From Tardiphaga sp051811025 (GTDB lineage: Bacteria > Pseudomonadota > Alphaproteobacteria > Rhizobiales > Xanthobacteraceae): DNA of 64,000 nucleotides. How positions within the stretch are numbered: the first letter of the stretch is position 1; every line of letters starts with the position of its first letter. Under the pieces are notes generated by a model. The model was given only the letters and a program-made list of their open reading frames with translations, did not search any database and was not told where the DNA came from. Location of the stretch: the NCBI RefSeq assembly GCF_051811025.1, contig NZ_JBPWQE010000001.1, positions 4,898,001 through 4,962,000 of the forward strand. The letters are read 5' to 3'. The translations under genes were made by a program, and so were the position numbers. Positions 1 through 10,100 of the stretch are shown here, one piece after another.

Positions 1-2016
1 GTTCTCGGCACCGCGGGTCCGCGCATAGTTCAGCGGGCCTCCGCGGAACGGCGCATAACCCGTTCCAAAAATCATTGCGCCATCGACCACATCGGGATTA
101 TCGACGATGCCTTCGCGCAGACAGGCGACGCAGACATTCGACATCGGCAGCACCAGGCGATCGATCATCTCCTGCGTCGGACGGGCCGTCGCGACCGCGC
201 TGGAACTCTTCTCGGCCTTGCCGTCACGCCATGTATAGAAGCCGCGGCCGGTCTTCTTGCCAAGCTCGCCCTTGTTGACCTTCTCGCGGAGCCAGGCCGG
301 CGTCGGTGGCAGCAGGTCGCCGAACTTCGAGCGCAGCATGTCGCCGACGGCCAGGCAGATATCGAGCCCGACCTGATCGGCCAGCTCGATCGGACCCATC
401 GGCATGCCGAACTGTTCGGCCGCGGCGTCGATGGTTTCCTTGTCGACCTTCTCCTCCATCAGCATCATCGCCTCGAGCATGTAGGGCGTGAGCGCGCGGT
501 TGACGAGGAAGCCCGGCGAGCTCTTCACCGGCAGCGGCAGACGATCGATCGCGCCGACGAAGGCCGTGGCCTTCTTCAGCATGTCCTGGTCCACGCCATC
601 ATGACTGACGACCTCGACCAGCTGCAGGCGCGAGACCGGGTTGAAGAAATGCAATCCCAGCAGCCGCTCCGGCCGCGCCAGTGTGCTGCGCAGATCCTGC
701 AGGGGAATGCTCGACGTGTTGGTGGCGAGGATCGCATCCGGCTTCATGCGCGGTTCGATGCCCGCATAGACCTTCTGCTTCAGTTCGAGCTTTTCCGACA
801 CGGCCTCGATGATCAGGTCGGCATTGCGCACGCCCTCGCCATCCATGTCAGGAATCAGGCGATCCAGCGTGTCGCGCTGATCGGTGCGCTTGCGGATGAC
901 CTTGCTGTAAAGATCGGCGGCGCGCTTCATGGCGCCCGCGATCGGTTCGGGCTTCATGTCGGCCAGCGTGACGCGGATGTCCTGATGCGCGCACCACGCC
1001 GCGATGTCGCCGCCCATGGCGCCGGCGCCGATGACATGGACATGCTTGATCGTGTTGCCGTCACCGGCGAGCTTCTTCATCTGCTCGCGCAGAAAGAAGA
1101 CACGGATCAGGTTCTGCGCCGTCGGCGTCACCATCAGCCGGGCGAAGGACGCCTTTTCGGCATTGAGCATCGCCGCGCGATCGCCGCCGTGCTTCTCCCA
1201 CAGCTCGATCAGTGCATAAGGCGCGGGATAGTGCTCGCGCGGCGCCGCCTTGCTGGCCTCGGCGACCATGCGCGATGCGAGAATCCCGCGCACCGGCGAG
1301 AAGTTCATGATCGGGATCAACGCACTCGGCTTGGCGCGCTTGAGCTTGCCGAATACTGCGTCCCTCGCGGCGTTGCGGACATGGCGTTCCTCGGTCACCG
1401 CATCGACAAGACCGATCGCCTTCGCCTTGCGTGCGTCGATAGTCTTGCCGGTCAGCATCAGCGGCATGGCCTGCATGGGACCCACCAGATGCGTGAAGCG
1501 CGCGGTGCCGCCCAAACCTGGATGCAGGCCGAGCATGACTTCCGGAAAACCGAACCGCGCACCGTCAATGGCGATACGCATCTGGCAGGCCAGTGCCACT
1601 TCGAGGCCTCCGCCCAGGCAGAAACCGTGAATGACGGCCACCGTCGGGATCTTCAGCGCCTCGAAGCGATCGATCACGGCGTGAGCGCGGCTGATCTGCG
1701 TTTCCACTTCCAATGGGTCGCTGGCGCCGCGAAATTCATTGACGTCGGCGCCGGCAATGAAGCCGGAGCTCTTGGCCGAACGAACCACGATGCCGGTCGG
1801 GCGCTGAGCTTCCAGCGCGTTCAGCACCTGATCGAATTCTTCCAGCACCACAGCTGACAGCGTATTGGCGCTCGCATCGGCGCGGTCAAACAACAGCCAC
1901 GCGATGCCATCGGCATCGCGCGTCAGCTTGAAGTGGCGATAGGCGCCTGATGTGTCAGGAGCCGGCCCGAGTTCGAGCACGCGATCCTTGAGAACGTCCA
2001 TGATCTTGCTATCCAT
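1..2016 (-). CDS. fadB: 3-hydroxyacyl-CoA dehydrogenase / enoyl-CoA hydratase (FadB-type), C-terminus cut by window edge
   Basis: Two-step beta-oxidation enzyme: the N-terminal part hydrates trans-2-enoyl-CoA and the following part oxidises 3-hydroxyacyl-CoA with NAD+. Reading from ATG at 2016, 672 codons are visible before the left edge. I see IAGAD at residues 87-91, GFCLGGGLEVAL at 131-142 (E139 matches the first catalytic Glu), FPEVMLGLHPG at 157-167 (E159, the second), the Rossmann motif GAGAMGG near 330 and HFFNP near 457. It is the last visible gene of a fadE-thiolase-fadB run, starting 7 nt after the thiolase stop, so the three are almost certainly co-transcribed. Family FadB proteins are about 700-740 residues, so only a short C-terminal piece is missing. 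Confidence 0.95.
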   Translation of the reverse strand, partial: MDSKIMDVLKDRVLELGPAPDTSGAYRHFKLTRDADGIAWLLFDRADASANTLSAVVLEEFDQVLNALEAQRPTGIVVRSAKSSGFIAGADVNEFRGASDPLEVETQISRAHAVIDRFEALKIPTVAVIHGFCLGGGLEVALACQMRIAIDGARFGFPEVMLGLHPGLGGTARFTHLVGPMQAMPLMLTGKTIDARKAKAIGLVDAVTEERHVRNAARDAVFGKLKRAKPSALIPIMNFSPVRGILASRMVAEASKAAPREHYPAPYALIELWEKHGGDRAAMLNAEKASFARLMVTPTAQNLIRVFFLREQMKKLAGDGNTIKHVHVIGAGAMGGDIAAWCAHQDIRVTLADMKPEPIAGAMKRAADLYSKVIRKRTDQRDTLDRLIPDMDGEGVRNADLIIEAVSEKLELKQKVYAGIEPRMKPDAILATNTSSIPLQDLRSTLARPERLLGLHFFNPVSRLQLVEVVSHDGVDQDMLKKATAFVGAIDRLPLPVKSSPGFLVNRALTPYMLEAMMLMEEKVDKETIDAAAEQFGMPMGPIELADQVGLDICLAVGDMLRSKFGDLLPPTPAWLREKVNKGELGKKTGRGFYTWRDGKAEKSSSAVATARPTQEMIDRLVLPMSNVCVACLREGIVDNPDVVDGAMIFGTGYAPFRGGPLNYARTRGAEN

Positions 2017-2023
2017 GACGCCC

Positions 2024-3307
2024 TCACACCGTCTCGATCAACATCGCACCACCGAGGCCGCCGCCGATACATTCGGTCGCGATTCCCCTTTTGGTGCCGA
2101 GCCGCTTCATTGCGTTGACGAGATGCAGCACGATGCGGTTACCGGACGTGCCGACGGGATGGCCGAGGCTGATCGCACCGCCATCGACATTGAGCCTGGC
2201 GCGATCGATCTCGCCGGCGGCGCCAGCGAGGCCGAGCACCTCGCGGCAGAATTTTTCGTCTTTCCAGGCGGCAAGACAGCCGAGGACCTGCGTGGCGAAG
2301 GCTTCATTCAACTCCCAGGTCTCGATATCCTGAATCGTCATGTTGTTGCGCTTCAACAGATCGTTCGACGACAACACCGGACCGAGCCCCATGATCGACG
2401 GATCGAGCGCAGACCACTGGCTGTCGACGATCACAGCCTTCGGCGTGAGGCCATGTTTCGCCACCGCGTCTTCGGACGCAAGGATCGTCCATGACGCGCC
2501 ATCGGTGATCTGCGAGGAATTGCCGGCGGTGACCTGCCCCCACGGACGTTCGAATACCGGCTTCAGTGTCGCGAGCTTGTCGACCGATGAATCCGCGCGG
2601 ACGCCGTCATCGTGGTCGTAGAAATTGCCCTTGCGATCGAAGGCGGTCTCGACCTCGCCTTTCAGCCAGCCCTGTTCCTGCGCATGCGCAAGGCGCTTGT
2701 GGCTTTCGACGGCATAGGCATCGGCCTGCGCGCGCGTGATGCCGAACAGATGCCCGACTTTCTCGGCAGTCTGCCCCATATTGAGTTCGGTGATCGGATC
2801 GGTGAGACCGCGCTCGAGGCCGATGATCGGCTTGAAGTAAGCGGGGCGCGCCTTGGCGATTGCGGCCACCTTGCCGAGCACGCCCTTGGCCATGGCCAGC
2901 CCGGCGAACCACCGCACGCCGTTCTGCGGCCAGACCAGCGGCGCGTGGCTGAGCGCTTCGGCACCACCGGCGAGGATCAGATCGGCATTCCCCTCGCGGA
3001 TGTAGCGATAGCCGGTGTCGATCGACTGCATGCCGGAGCCGCAATTGATCTGCACGGTGAAGGCCACCATCGCCTCGCCCATGCCGAGCCGAAGTGCTGC
3101 GACGCGCGCGGGATTCATCTCGTCGGCGATGACATTGACGCAACCGAGGATCACCTGATCGAAGGCATCGGGCGCAAATGGCTGCCGCGCCAGCAGCGGG
3201 CGACCGCATTGAACGGCAAGATCGACAGGGGTGAACGGACCGGGACCGCTGCGCGCCTTCAGGAACGGCGTCCGGCTGCCGTCGACGATATAGACTGGTC
3301 TTGTCAT
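2024..3307 (-). CDS. Acetyl-CoA C-acyltransferase (FadA/FadI-type thiolase)
   Basis: Thiolase of 427 residues that cleaves 3-ketoacyl-CoA with CoA in the last step of beta-oxidation. The catalytic triad is visible: nucleophile C89 in NCGSG, H383 in GHPVGTSG and C413 in ECIGGGLGG. The length is closer to FadI (about 436) than FadA (about 390), so I give no symbol. ATG at 3307 was preferred over an in-frame start 13 codons upstream because the upstream one would overlap the fadE coding end at 3321, while 3307 leaves a 13-nt gap. Flanked by fadE and fadB on the same strand, so it works on the same acyl chains in the cytoplasm. Confidence 0.95.
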   Translation of the reverse strand: MTRPVYIVDGSRTPFLKARSGPGPFTPVDLAVQCGRPLLARQPFAPDAFDQVILGCVNVIADEMNPARVAALRLGMGEAMVAFTVQINCGSGMQSIDTGYRYIREGNADLILAGGAEALSHAPLVWPQNGVRWFAGLAMAKGVLGKVAAIAKARPAYFKPIIGLERGLTDPITELNMGQTAEKVGHLFGITRAQADAYAVESHKRLAHAQEQGWLKGEVETAFDRKGNFYDHDDGVRADSSVDKLATLKPVFERPWGQVTAGNSSQITDGASWTILASEDAVAKHGLTPKAVIVDSQWSALDPSIMGLGPVLSSNDLLKRNNMTIQDIETWELNEAFATQVLGCLAAWKDEKFCREVLGLAGAAGEIDRARLNVDGGAISLGHPVGTSGNRIVLHLVNAMKRLGTKRGIATECIGGGLGGAMLIETV

Positions 3308-3320
3308 GAAAGTCTTGCCA

Positions 3321-5597
3321 TCAGCCTGCTGCCCGCTGCTCACCAAGGTCCTGGAAGAATTGATGCACGTTATCGGACTTTTTATAGCCGGGCGACAGCT
3401 CCTCCGGCGCGAAGTGATCGACCTCGATCACCAGCTTGACCGCTTCCTGCGCGGCGGCGAGCTTTTCGCCCTCGGCCTGAGTGATGACGCCCTGTGCCAC
3501 TGCATCCTTCCAGTTATTGAGCTTCGCCGTACGGATGCGCTTGGCAATATCGTCACTCGATGTCACCAGTTTGAACGCTTTCTCCAGCCGCGCCAGACCG
3601 CGGTCATCATCCACATGCGACAGATCCGGCGTCAGGCGATCGCGCGTCGCCGACGGCTCCAGGATCATCTGCGCGCAGCGATGCACCACGCGATCCGAAG
3701 GCCCGAGCACCGATGCACCATATGGCTGCACGATGAATTTGAGGATGCCGGCGACAAAGCGGTTCGGCAGGTTGGCCAAAATCTCCGCAAAGCGGTTCTC
3801 GATGGTCTTGAAGCCGGACGCCATACACCATTCAAGTGCCGGCAGGTCCTCCTGCTGACGGCCTTCGTCCTCCCAGCGCTTCAGCACTGCCGAGAGCAGA
3901 TAAAGCTCGGAGAGAATATCGCCGAACCGCGCCGACAGCATTTCCTTGCGCTTCAACGCTCCGCCCAGCGTCAGCAACGCCATGTCGGCGCACAATGCGA
4001 AGGCCGAGGAATAACGCGAGAGCTGGCGATAGAACTGTGTGGCATCGCCGGCATCCGGCGCCGGCGCAAATATCCCGCCGGTCCAGCAGCGGCCCCAGGC
4101 GCGGAAAAGCGTGGTGACGCTGTGGCCGATATGTTTCCAGAACGCGGCGTCGAAGGCGTCGAGGCCCTTCGCCTTGTCGGAATCGCCGAGCGCATTCATT
4201 TCCTGAAGCAAATAGGGATGCGCGCGGATGGCACCCTGCCCGAACACGATGAGATTGCGCGTCAGGATGTTGGCGCCCTCAACCGTGATGCCCACCGGCA
4301 CCGCGCGATACAGATTGCCCATATAATTCTGCGGCCCGTCGATCACGGCCTTGCCGCCATGGATGTCCATGGCATCGTCGATGGCGACGCGCATGCGCTC
4401 GGTGGCATGCAGCTTCATGATGCCAGAGATGACCGCGGGATGATGGCCCAGATTGAGCGCCGCCGAGGTCAGGCGTCGTGCGGCATCGAGCAGATAGGCC
4501 GTGCCGGCGATGCGCGCCAACGGCTCTTCGATGCCCTCGAATTTGCTGATCGAAATGTTGAACTGCTCGCGGATGCGCGCATAAGCGCCGGTGGTGCGCG
4601 CTGCATAGGCGGCACCGGCCGCCGACAGCGACGGCAATGAGATGCCACGACCGGCGGCGAGCGCCGACATCAGCATCTTCCAGCCCTGCCCCAAGCGCTC
4701 CTGACCGCCGATAATGTAATCGAGCGGGATGAAGACGTCGCGGCCCCAGTTCGGGCCGTTCTGGAACACCTGCATCGACGGCAGGTGGCGCTGGCCGATC
4801 TCGACGCCCGGCAGGTCGTGCGGGACCAGCGCGACGGTAATGCCAAGCTCGTCCTGATTGCCGACCAGATGATCGGGGTCATAGGCCTTGAAGGCCAAAC
4901 CGATCAGCGTCGCGACGGGGCCGAGCGTGATATAGCGCTTGTGCCAGTTGAGGCGCAGGCCGAGCACTTCCTTGCCCTCGAATGTGCCCTTGCAGATGAT
5001 GCCGCTGTCGATCATCGACGCGGCGTCGGAGCCCGCTTCAGGGCTGGTCAAGCCGAAACAGGGAATGTCGCTTCCATTGGCGAGACGCGGCAGCCAGCGC
5101 TGGCGCTGCGCGTCGGTGCCGAACTTCATCAGCAGTTCACCGGGACCCAATGAATTGGGCACCATCACGGTCACGGCGGCGACCACCGAGCGCGACGAGA
5201 TCTTCCTGACAACTTCCGAATGGGCATAGGGCGAGAAACCGAGACCGCCATATTCCTTCGGGATGATCATGCCGAAGAACTTTTCGCGCTTGATGAACTC
5301 CCAGACGTCCGGCGGCAGATCGCGCAATTCCCAATTGATCTTCCAGTCGTCGATCATCTCGCAGAGACGATCCACCGGCCCGGTCATGAAGGCCTGTTCT
5401 TCGTCCGTCAGTGTTGCCGGTTTCACCGCCAGCAGCTTGGCCCAGTCCGGATTGCCGGTAAACAGGTCCGCATCCCACCAGACGTCGCCAGCCTCAAGCG
5501 CCTCGCGCTCGGTGTCCGACATCTTCGGCAGCACGCCCTTGGCCCAACCGAAGATCGGCTTGGTGAGGTAATCGCGGCGCAAGCTGGACGAGCTCAT
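3321..5597 (-). CDS. fadE: Acyl-CoA dehydrogenase, long FadE-type
   Basis: FAD-dependent acyl-CoA dehydrogenase of 758 residues, catalysing the first, rate-limiting oxidation of acyl-CoA to trans-2-enoyl-CoA. The length matches the long FadE family (E. coli FadE is about 814) rather than the usual 380-residue enzymes: an acyl-CoA dehydrogenase core occupies roughly residues 80-480 (FGLTSPEAGSD, then DAMDIHGGKAVIDGPQNY near 410) and a FadE-specific C-terminal region follows. Unlike E. coli FadE I see no N-terminal membrane segment. It is the first gene of the fad operon; its leader holds an imperfect dyad at 5696-5719. Confidence 0.95.
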   Translation of the reverse strand: MSSSSLRRDYLTKPIFGWAKGVLPKMSDTEREALEAGDVWWDADLFTGNPDWAKLLAVKPATLTDEEQAFMTGPVDRLCEMIDDWKINWELRDLPPDVWEFIKREKFFGMIIPKEYGGLGFSPYAHSEVVRKISSRSVVAAVTVMVPNSLGPGELLMKFGTDAQRQRWLPRLANGSDIPCFGLTSPEAGSDAASMIDSGIICKGTFEGKEVLGLRLNWHKRYITLGPVATLIGLAFKAYDPDHLVGNQDELGITVALVPHDLPGVEIGQRHLPSMQVFQNGPNWGRDVFIPLDYIIGGQERLGQGWKMLMSALAAGRGISLPSLSAAGAAYAARTTGAYARIREQFNISISKFEGIEEPLARIAGTAYLLDAARRLTSAALNLGHHPAVISGIMKLHATERMRVAIDDAMDIHGGKAVIDGPQNYMGNLYRAVPVGITVEGANILTRNLIVFGQGAIRAHPYLLQEMNALGDSDKAKGLDAFDAAFWKHIGHSVTTLFRAWGRCWTGGIFAPAPDAGDATQFYRQLSRYSSAFALCADMALLTLGGALKRKEMLSARFGDILSELYLLSAVLKRWEDEGRQQEDLPALEWCMASGFKTIENRFAEILANLPNRFVAGILKFIVQPYGASVLGPSDRVVHRCAQMILEPSATRDRLTPDLSHVDDDRGLARLEKAFKLVTSSDDIAKRIRTAKLNNWKDAVAQGVITQAEGEKLAAAQEAVKLVIEVDHFAPEELSPGYKKSDNVHQFFQDLGEQRAAG

Positions 5598-5695
5598 GGA
5601 GGCTTCCTCTCGATCGAGGCAACCGGCAGTCCGGGCGGACAGCGGGCGCCAAAAGGCAGACGCTCTTAGCAGGACGGTGTTGGTGTCACCTTAGC

Positions 5696-5719
5696 TTTCG
5701 CATTGATATTCAAGCGAAA
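5696..5719. promoter_or_regulatory. Imperfect inverted repeat upstream of fadE
   Basis: TTTCGC at 5696-5701 is mirrored by GCGAAA at 5714-5719, and the core between them contains TTGA-TAT-TCAA. The dyad lies 99-122 nt upstream of the fadE ATG in the only intergenic space of the operon (5598-5833), so it is a plausible operator for a fatty-acid-responsive regulator. No regulator gene lies next to it and the site matches no consensus I can name with confidence. Confidence 0.4.
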
Positions 5720-5786
5720 TTTCACAACATCGAGCCATGATTAACGGCAGGATACCGCAACGGTTCCCAAAATGCGATTTCTCGCC

Positions 5787-5805
5787 GCGTGACCAGTGGT
5801 CGCGC
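5787..5805 (-). terminator. Compact hairpin downstream of the RND/flavin-reductase operon
   Basis: GCGTGACCA and TGGTCGCGC form arms around a single central base (one G-T wobble), 29-47 nt past the flavin reductase stop codon. No T-run follows on the minus strand, so intrinsic termination is uncertain. The half-site CAGTGGTC also occurs in the large palindrome at 11431-11466, so it could instead be a secondary binding site. Confidence 0.35.
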
Positions 5806-5833
5806 AACCGAAGCGCCGAAAGAATAGCCAGCC

Positions 5834-6457
5834 TCAGTCCGGGCGGGCCATCTCGAACATGGCGTCCTGCTTGATGTGGAAGTAATCGCCGCGGCGACCG
5901 GCGCGCAGGATCGGGCCGGCCAATGCAGTCTGGTACACGCCATCCACAATCAGGGTCTTGTCGATATGGACGGCGACGACCTCGCCCATGGTGAGGAAGG
6001 CATTGGCCGGGGCACCGTTCGCGCCCTTGAGCTCGATGATCTGGGTCACTTTGCATTCGAAAGCGACGCGGGCTTCGCCGACCCGTGGCACATTGACAAA
6101 CTTGCTCGGCACCGGCGTCAGACCGGCAAGCTCGAATTCATCCACTTCCGGGCCAACACTCGCGGCCGTCGCATTCATCTGCTTGGCCAGATCCATGGTG
6201 GCCAAATTCCAGACGAATTCCTTCGTCGCCTGCATGTTGCGGGCAGAGTCCTTGATCCCGATGCTGGAGAAGCCGATCAGCGGCGGGGTGTAATTGAAGG
6301 CATTGAAGAAGCTGTACGGCGCCAGATTGACGTGGCCATTGGCATCCCGAGAGGAGACCCACCCGATCGGACGCGGACCGATGATGGCATTGAAAGGATC
6401 GTGCTTGAGGCCGTGGCCGTTGACGGGCTCGTAGGTATGCAGATCGAATGCGGTCAC
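5834..6457 (-). CDS. Flavin reductase-like domain protein
   Basis: A 207-residue protein of the flavin reductase-like / DIM6-NTAB family, which binds FMN in a split-barrel fold and usually supplies reduced flavin to a partner monooxygenase or acts as a small oxidoreductase. The family signature region is clear: FNAIIGPRPIGWVSS at about 23-37, NLAPYSFFNAFNYTPP at 44-59 and an aspartate/glutamate-rich middle. It starts 36 nt after the TetR gene and is the last member of the adaptor-pump-TetR operon, so its expression is probably tied to efflux induction. No monooxygenase partner is present in the window; the substrate cannot be told. Confidence 0.85.
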   Translation of the reverse strand: MTAFDLHTYEPVNGHGLKHDPFNAIIGPRPIGWVSSRDANGHVNLAPYSFFNAFNYTPPLIGFSSIGIKDSARNMQATKEFVWNLATMDLAKQMNATAASVGPEVDEFELAGLTPVPSKFVNVPRVGEARVAFECKVTQIIELKGANGAPANAFLTMGEVVAVHIDKTLIVDGVYQTALAGPILRAGRRGDYFHIKQDAMFEMARPD

Positions 6458-6493
6458 GCGGAAGATCCCCTGAATTGACGTCAGGGGAATCGT

Positions 6494-7093
6494 CTAGCCC
6501 CGCGGGGCCAACCCGGCAAGAACGAAGTCGATCATCTGGTCCAAGGTCGGGCCAGGCTTCGTCGCGCATTGGGCGATCATCTGCGGGTGAAAGAACCGCA
6601 TCATGGCGGTGCAGGCGCACATGGCCGCCAGTTCGACATCCGGGGCATGAAACTCGCCCTTGGCAGCGCCGTCCGCGATGACGCCACCTATGGTAACGGT
6701 GATCCGCTCCATATGAGCGGTGCAGACATCCCAACTCTCTTCCATGGCGATAGCGACCATCTCATGCAGCTTGGCATCGCCAACATAGCGTTCGGCATTC
6801 ATCTCATGGATCGACGTCAGCAGTTCGCGGAGCCGCGCGGCGGCTGGCTGCGGATTTTCAGCAATCGCTCCAGCGGCCTCTTCAACTTCCCCCATCAGCC
6901 GCTGCGCCACGGCCGAGATGATCGACTTCTTCGAATCGAAGAAGCGATAGACGTTGGCCGGCGACATCCGCAGCACCTTCGCGATGTCGGCGACGGTGGT
7001 CTTCTGGTAGCCGATTTCGCGAAACAGCTTTTCCGCGACCACAACGATGCGGCCTCGCATATCGGCTTCGACGTGTTCAGAAATCAGAGTCAT
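6494..7093 (-). CDS. TetR/AcrR-family regulator of the RND operon
   Basis: A 199-residue TetR-type repressor. The N-terminal helix-turn-helix spans about residues 10-56, with IGYQKTTVADIAKVLRMSPANVYRFF as a typical recognition region (residues 27-52) followed by SKKSIISAV. The C-terminal ligand domain is not assignable. It begins 19 nt after the RND pump stop and precedes the flavin reductase gene, so it is transcribed inside the operon it probably represses; the palindrome at 11431-11466 in front of the first gene is the natural operator candidate, giving autoregulation. Confidence 0.92.
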   Translation of the reverse strand: MTLISEHVEADMRGRIVVVAEKLFREIGYQKTTVADIAKVLRMSPANVYRFFDSKKSIISAVAQRLMGEVEEAAGAIAENPQPAAARLRELLTSIHEMNAERYVGDAKLHEMVAIAMEESWDVCTAHMERITVTIGGVIADGAAKGEFHAPDVELAAMCACTAMMRFFHPQMIAQCATKPGPTLDQMIDFVLAGLAPRG

Positions 7094-7112
7094 CTGAGAT
7101 AACAGTCTTCAG

Positions 7113-10100
7113 CTATTCGGCAGCAAGCGGAAAGGCCTGCTTCTTGTCGTGATGGTGCGGTGCGTGATGATCCACATCCTCACCCGATCCGCGTTCATCC
7201 AGGCTCTTGCGAAACCATAGGGCATAGAGACCCGGGAGATACAACAACGTCAAGAACGTCGCCACAAACAATCCACCCATGATGGTGACCGCCATCGGGC
7301 CCCAGAAGGCCGAACGCGACAGGGGGATCATCGCCAGAATGGCCGCCAGCGCCGTCAGGATGACCGGACGCGCACGGCGCACGGTCGCCTCGACGATGGC
7401 TTCGCGGCGGGTCAGGCCGTGCTGCACGTCGGTTTCGATCTGATCCACCAGAATGACGGCGTTACGCATGATCATGCCCGCCAGCGCGATCAGGCCGAGC
7501 AGCGCCACGAAGCCGAATGGCTTGTTGGCGACGTTCAGGGCCAGCGAGGCGCCGACGATGCCGAGCGGCGCCGTCAGGAACACCAGGATCAGTCGCGAGA
7601 AGCTCTGCAACTGCACCATCAGCAGCGTCAGCATGATGATCATCATCAGCGGAAACAGCACGGCAATCGAGGCATTGCCCTTGCTGGATTCTTCCACCGC
7701 GCCGCCAATCTCGATGCGATAGGCGGGCTCCAGGCTGTCGCGGATCTGCTGAAGTTGCGGCCAGATCTGGTTGGTGACATCCGGCGGCTGCACGCCATCG
7801 ACAACGTCGCCGCGCACTGTGATCGCCATGTCGCGGTTGCGGCGCCAGAGGATCGGCTCCTCATGGGCGTATTCGATCTTCGCCACCTGCGACAACGGCA
7901 CCGGAACGCCGTTGCGCGAGATGATGGTAAGATCGCCCACACGGCCGAGATCGAGGCGTTCCGACGGAACGGCACGGGCGACGACACCAACTTTCTCGAT
8001 GCCGTCACGCACGGTCGTGACCGATGCGCCGGAGATCAGCATCGCCAGGGATTGTGACAACTCCTGCGGCGTCAGGCCGAGCGCGCGGGCGCGGTCCTGG
8101 TCGACCACCAGCTTGAGGGACGGCGTCTGCTCGTTCCAGTCGAGCTGCGGATCGACCATGTTCTTGTTGGCGCGCATCACTTCGCGCACTCTGTAGGCGA
8201 TGTCGCGCACGGTCGCCGTGTCCGGCCCAATGACGCGGAACTGGACGGGGAAGCCAACCGGCGGACCGAAGTTGAACCGATCGACGCGCACGCGGGCTTC
8301 CGGCAACTGACCATCCGCCACGGCCTTCTCGATCTTGGCCTTGATGCGCTCACGTGCCTCGACATCCTTCGACACGATCACGATCTCGGCGAAAGCTTCA
8401 TTCGGGAGCTGTGGATTAAGGCCGAGCCAGAAGCGCGGCGACCCGCGGCCCACATAGGCCGTGTAAGTGGAGATGTCCTTGTCATCCTTGAGCAGCTTCT
8501 CGGCGTCCTTGACGGCCTTTTCGGTGACGCCGAACGCCGTGCCTTCCGGCAGGCGAAGCTGAAAGAACAGTTCGGGGCGTTCCGACAGCGGGAAGAACTG
8601 CTGCTGGACGTGACCGAAGCCGACGATGGCGACGATGAAGATACCGACGGTGGCAGCCACCACCTTGATGCGATGCGTGACGCACCACTGCACGACGCTG
8701 CGCAGACCGCGATAGATGCGCGTCTCATAGACTGCATGCGGATCGTGATTGGCCTTGCCGTGGGCAGCAAAATTCGGCAGCAGCTTGACGCCGATATAGG
8801 GCGTGAAGATCACCGCGACGAACCATGAGGCGATCAGCGCAATCGCGACCACCCAGAAAATGCCACCGGCATATTCGCCGACGGCGGAATTGGCAAAGCC
8901 GATCGGCAGGAAGCCGACGGCCGTGATCAGCGTGCCGGTGAGCATCGGAAACGCCGTGGACTCCCAGGCAAAAGACGCCGCGCGCACGCGGTCCCAGCCC
9001 TGCTCCATTTTTACTACCATCATCTCAACCGCAATGATCGCGTCGTCGACCAGGAGGCCGAGCGCGATGATCAGCGCGCCGAGCGTAATACGGTGCAGGT
9101 CCATGCCCATCGCGTTCATGACCATGAAGACGATACCGAGCACCAGCGGCACCGACAGTGCGACTACGATGCCGGTACGCCATCCGAGCGCCAGAAAGCT
9201 CACGAACAGCACGATCCCCAGCGCCTCGATGAATGAGTGCGTGAATTCGCCGACGGCGTGTTCCACCACCAGCGGCTGGTCGGCGATCTGCTCGACATTG
9301 ATGCCCTGCGGGACGGCGACCATGAACGCGTTCTTGGCCTTTTCGACGTCCTTTCCTAGTTCGAGAATATTGGCGCCGTTGGCCGTCACCACGCCGATGC
9401 CGAGTGCGTATTGGCCCTTCTGCCGGACCTTGAAATCCGGCGGATCGACGAAGCCGTGGCTCACCGTCGCGATATCGCCGAGGCGGAACGTCCGCCCGTT
9501 GCTCTCCACTGGAGTTTCCGCGACGGTCTTCACGCCGTCAAGCGCACCGGTGACGCGCAGCGGCACGCGCTGCGACGAGGTTTCCACCGTACCGGCCGGC
9601 TGGATCGCATTCTGCTTGGCGAGCGAGTCGAACAGCGTCTGCGGCGTGAGGCCGAGCGTCGCCAGCTTGGCGTGGGAAAATTCGACGAAGATGCGTTCGT
9701 CCTGGGTGCCGTAGAGATTGACCTTGGTGACACCCTTCACCTTCAACAGGCGCTGGCGCAGGCCTTCGGCAACCTTCTTCAACTGCGCGAAGTCCGCGCC
9801 ATCGCCGGTCATCATGTAGAGAATGGAATCGACGTCGCTGAACTCGTCATTGACCGTTGGCCCAACCAGATTGGCAGGCAGACTGCCCTGCACGTCGGCG
9901 AGCTTCTTGCGCAGCAGATAGAACAGGAACGGCACGTCCTTGGCCGGCGCGTTGTCCTTGAACGTGACCTGCAGTGCAGTGAAGTTCGGCTTCGAATAGG
10001 TCTGCACCTTGTCGAAGTAAGGCAGCTCCTGCATCTTTTTCTCGATGGGATCTGCAACCTGCTCCTGCATTTCCTTGGCCGTCGCGCCCGGCCAGATCGC

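Noticed and set aside
601..1857. 418-codon plus-strand open frame antisense to fadB
   Set aside because: High GC keeps antisense frames open. The minus strand encodes clear hydratase and dehydrogenase motifs here, and the plus-strand translation has none.
3306..4640. 444-codon plus-strand frame opposite fadE
   Set aside because: Same shadow effect; fadE motifs on the minus strand are unambiguous and the plus frame has no domain and no ribosome site.
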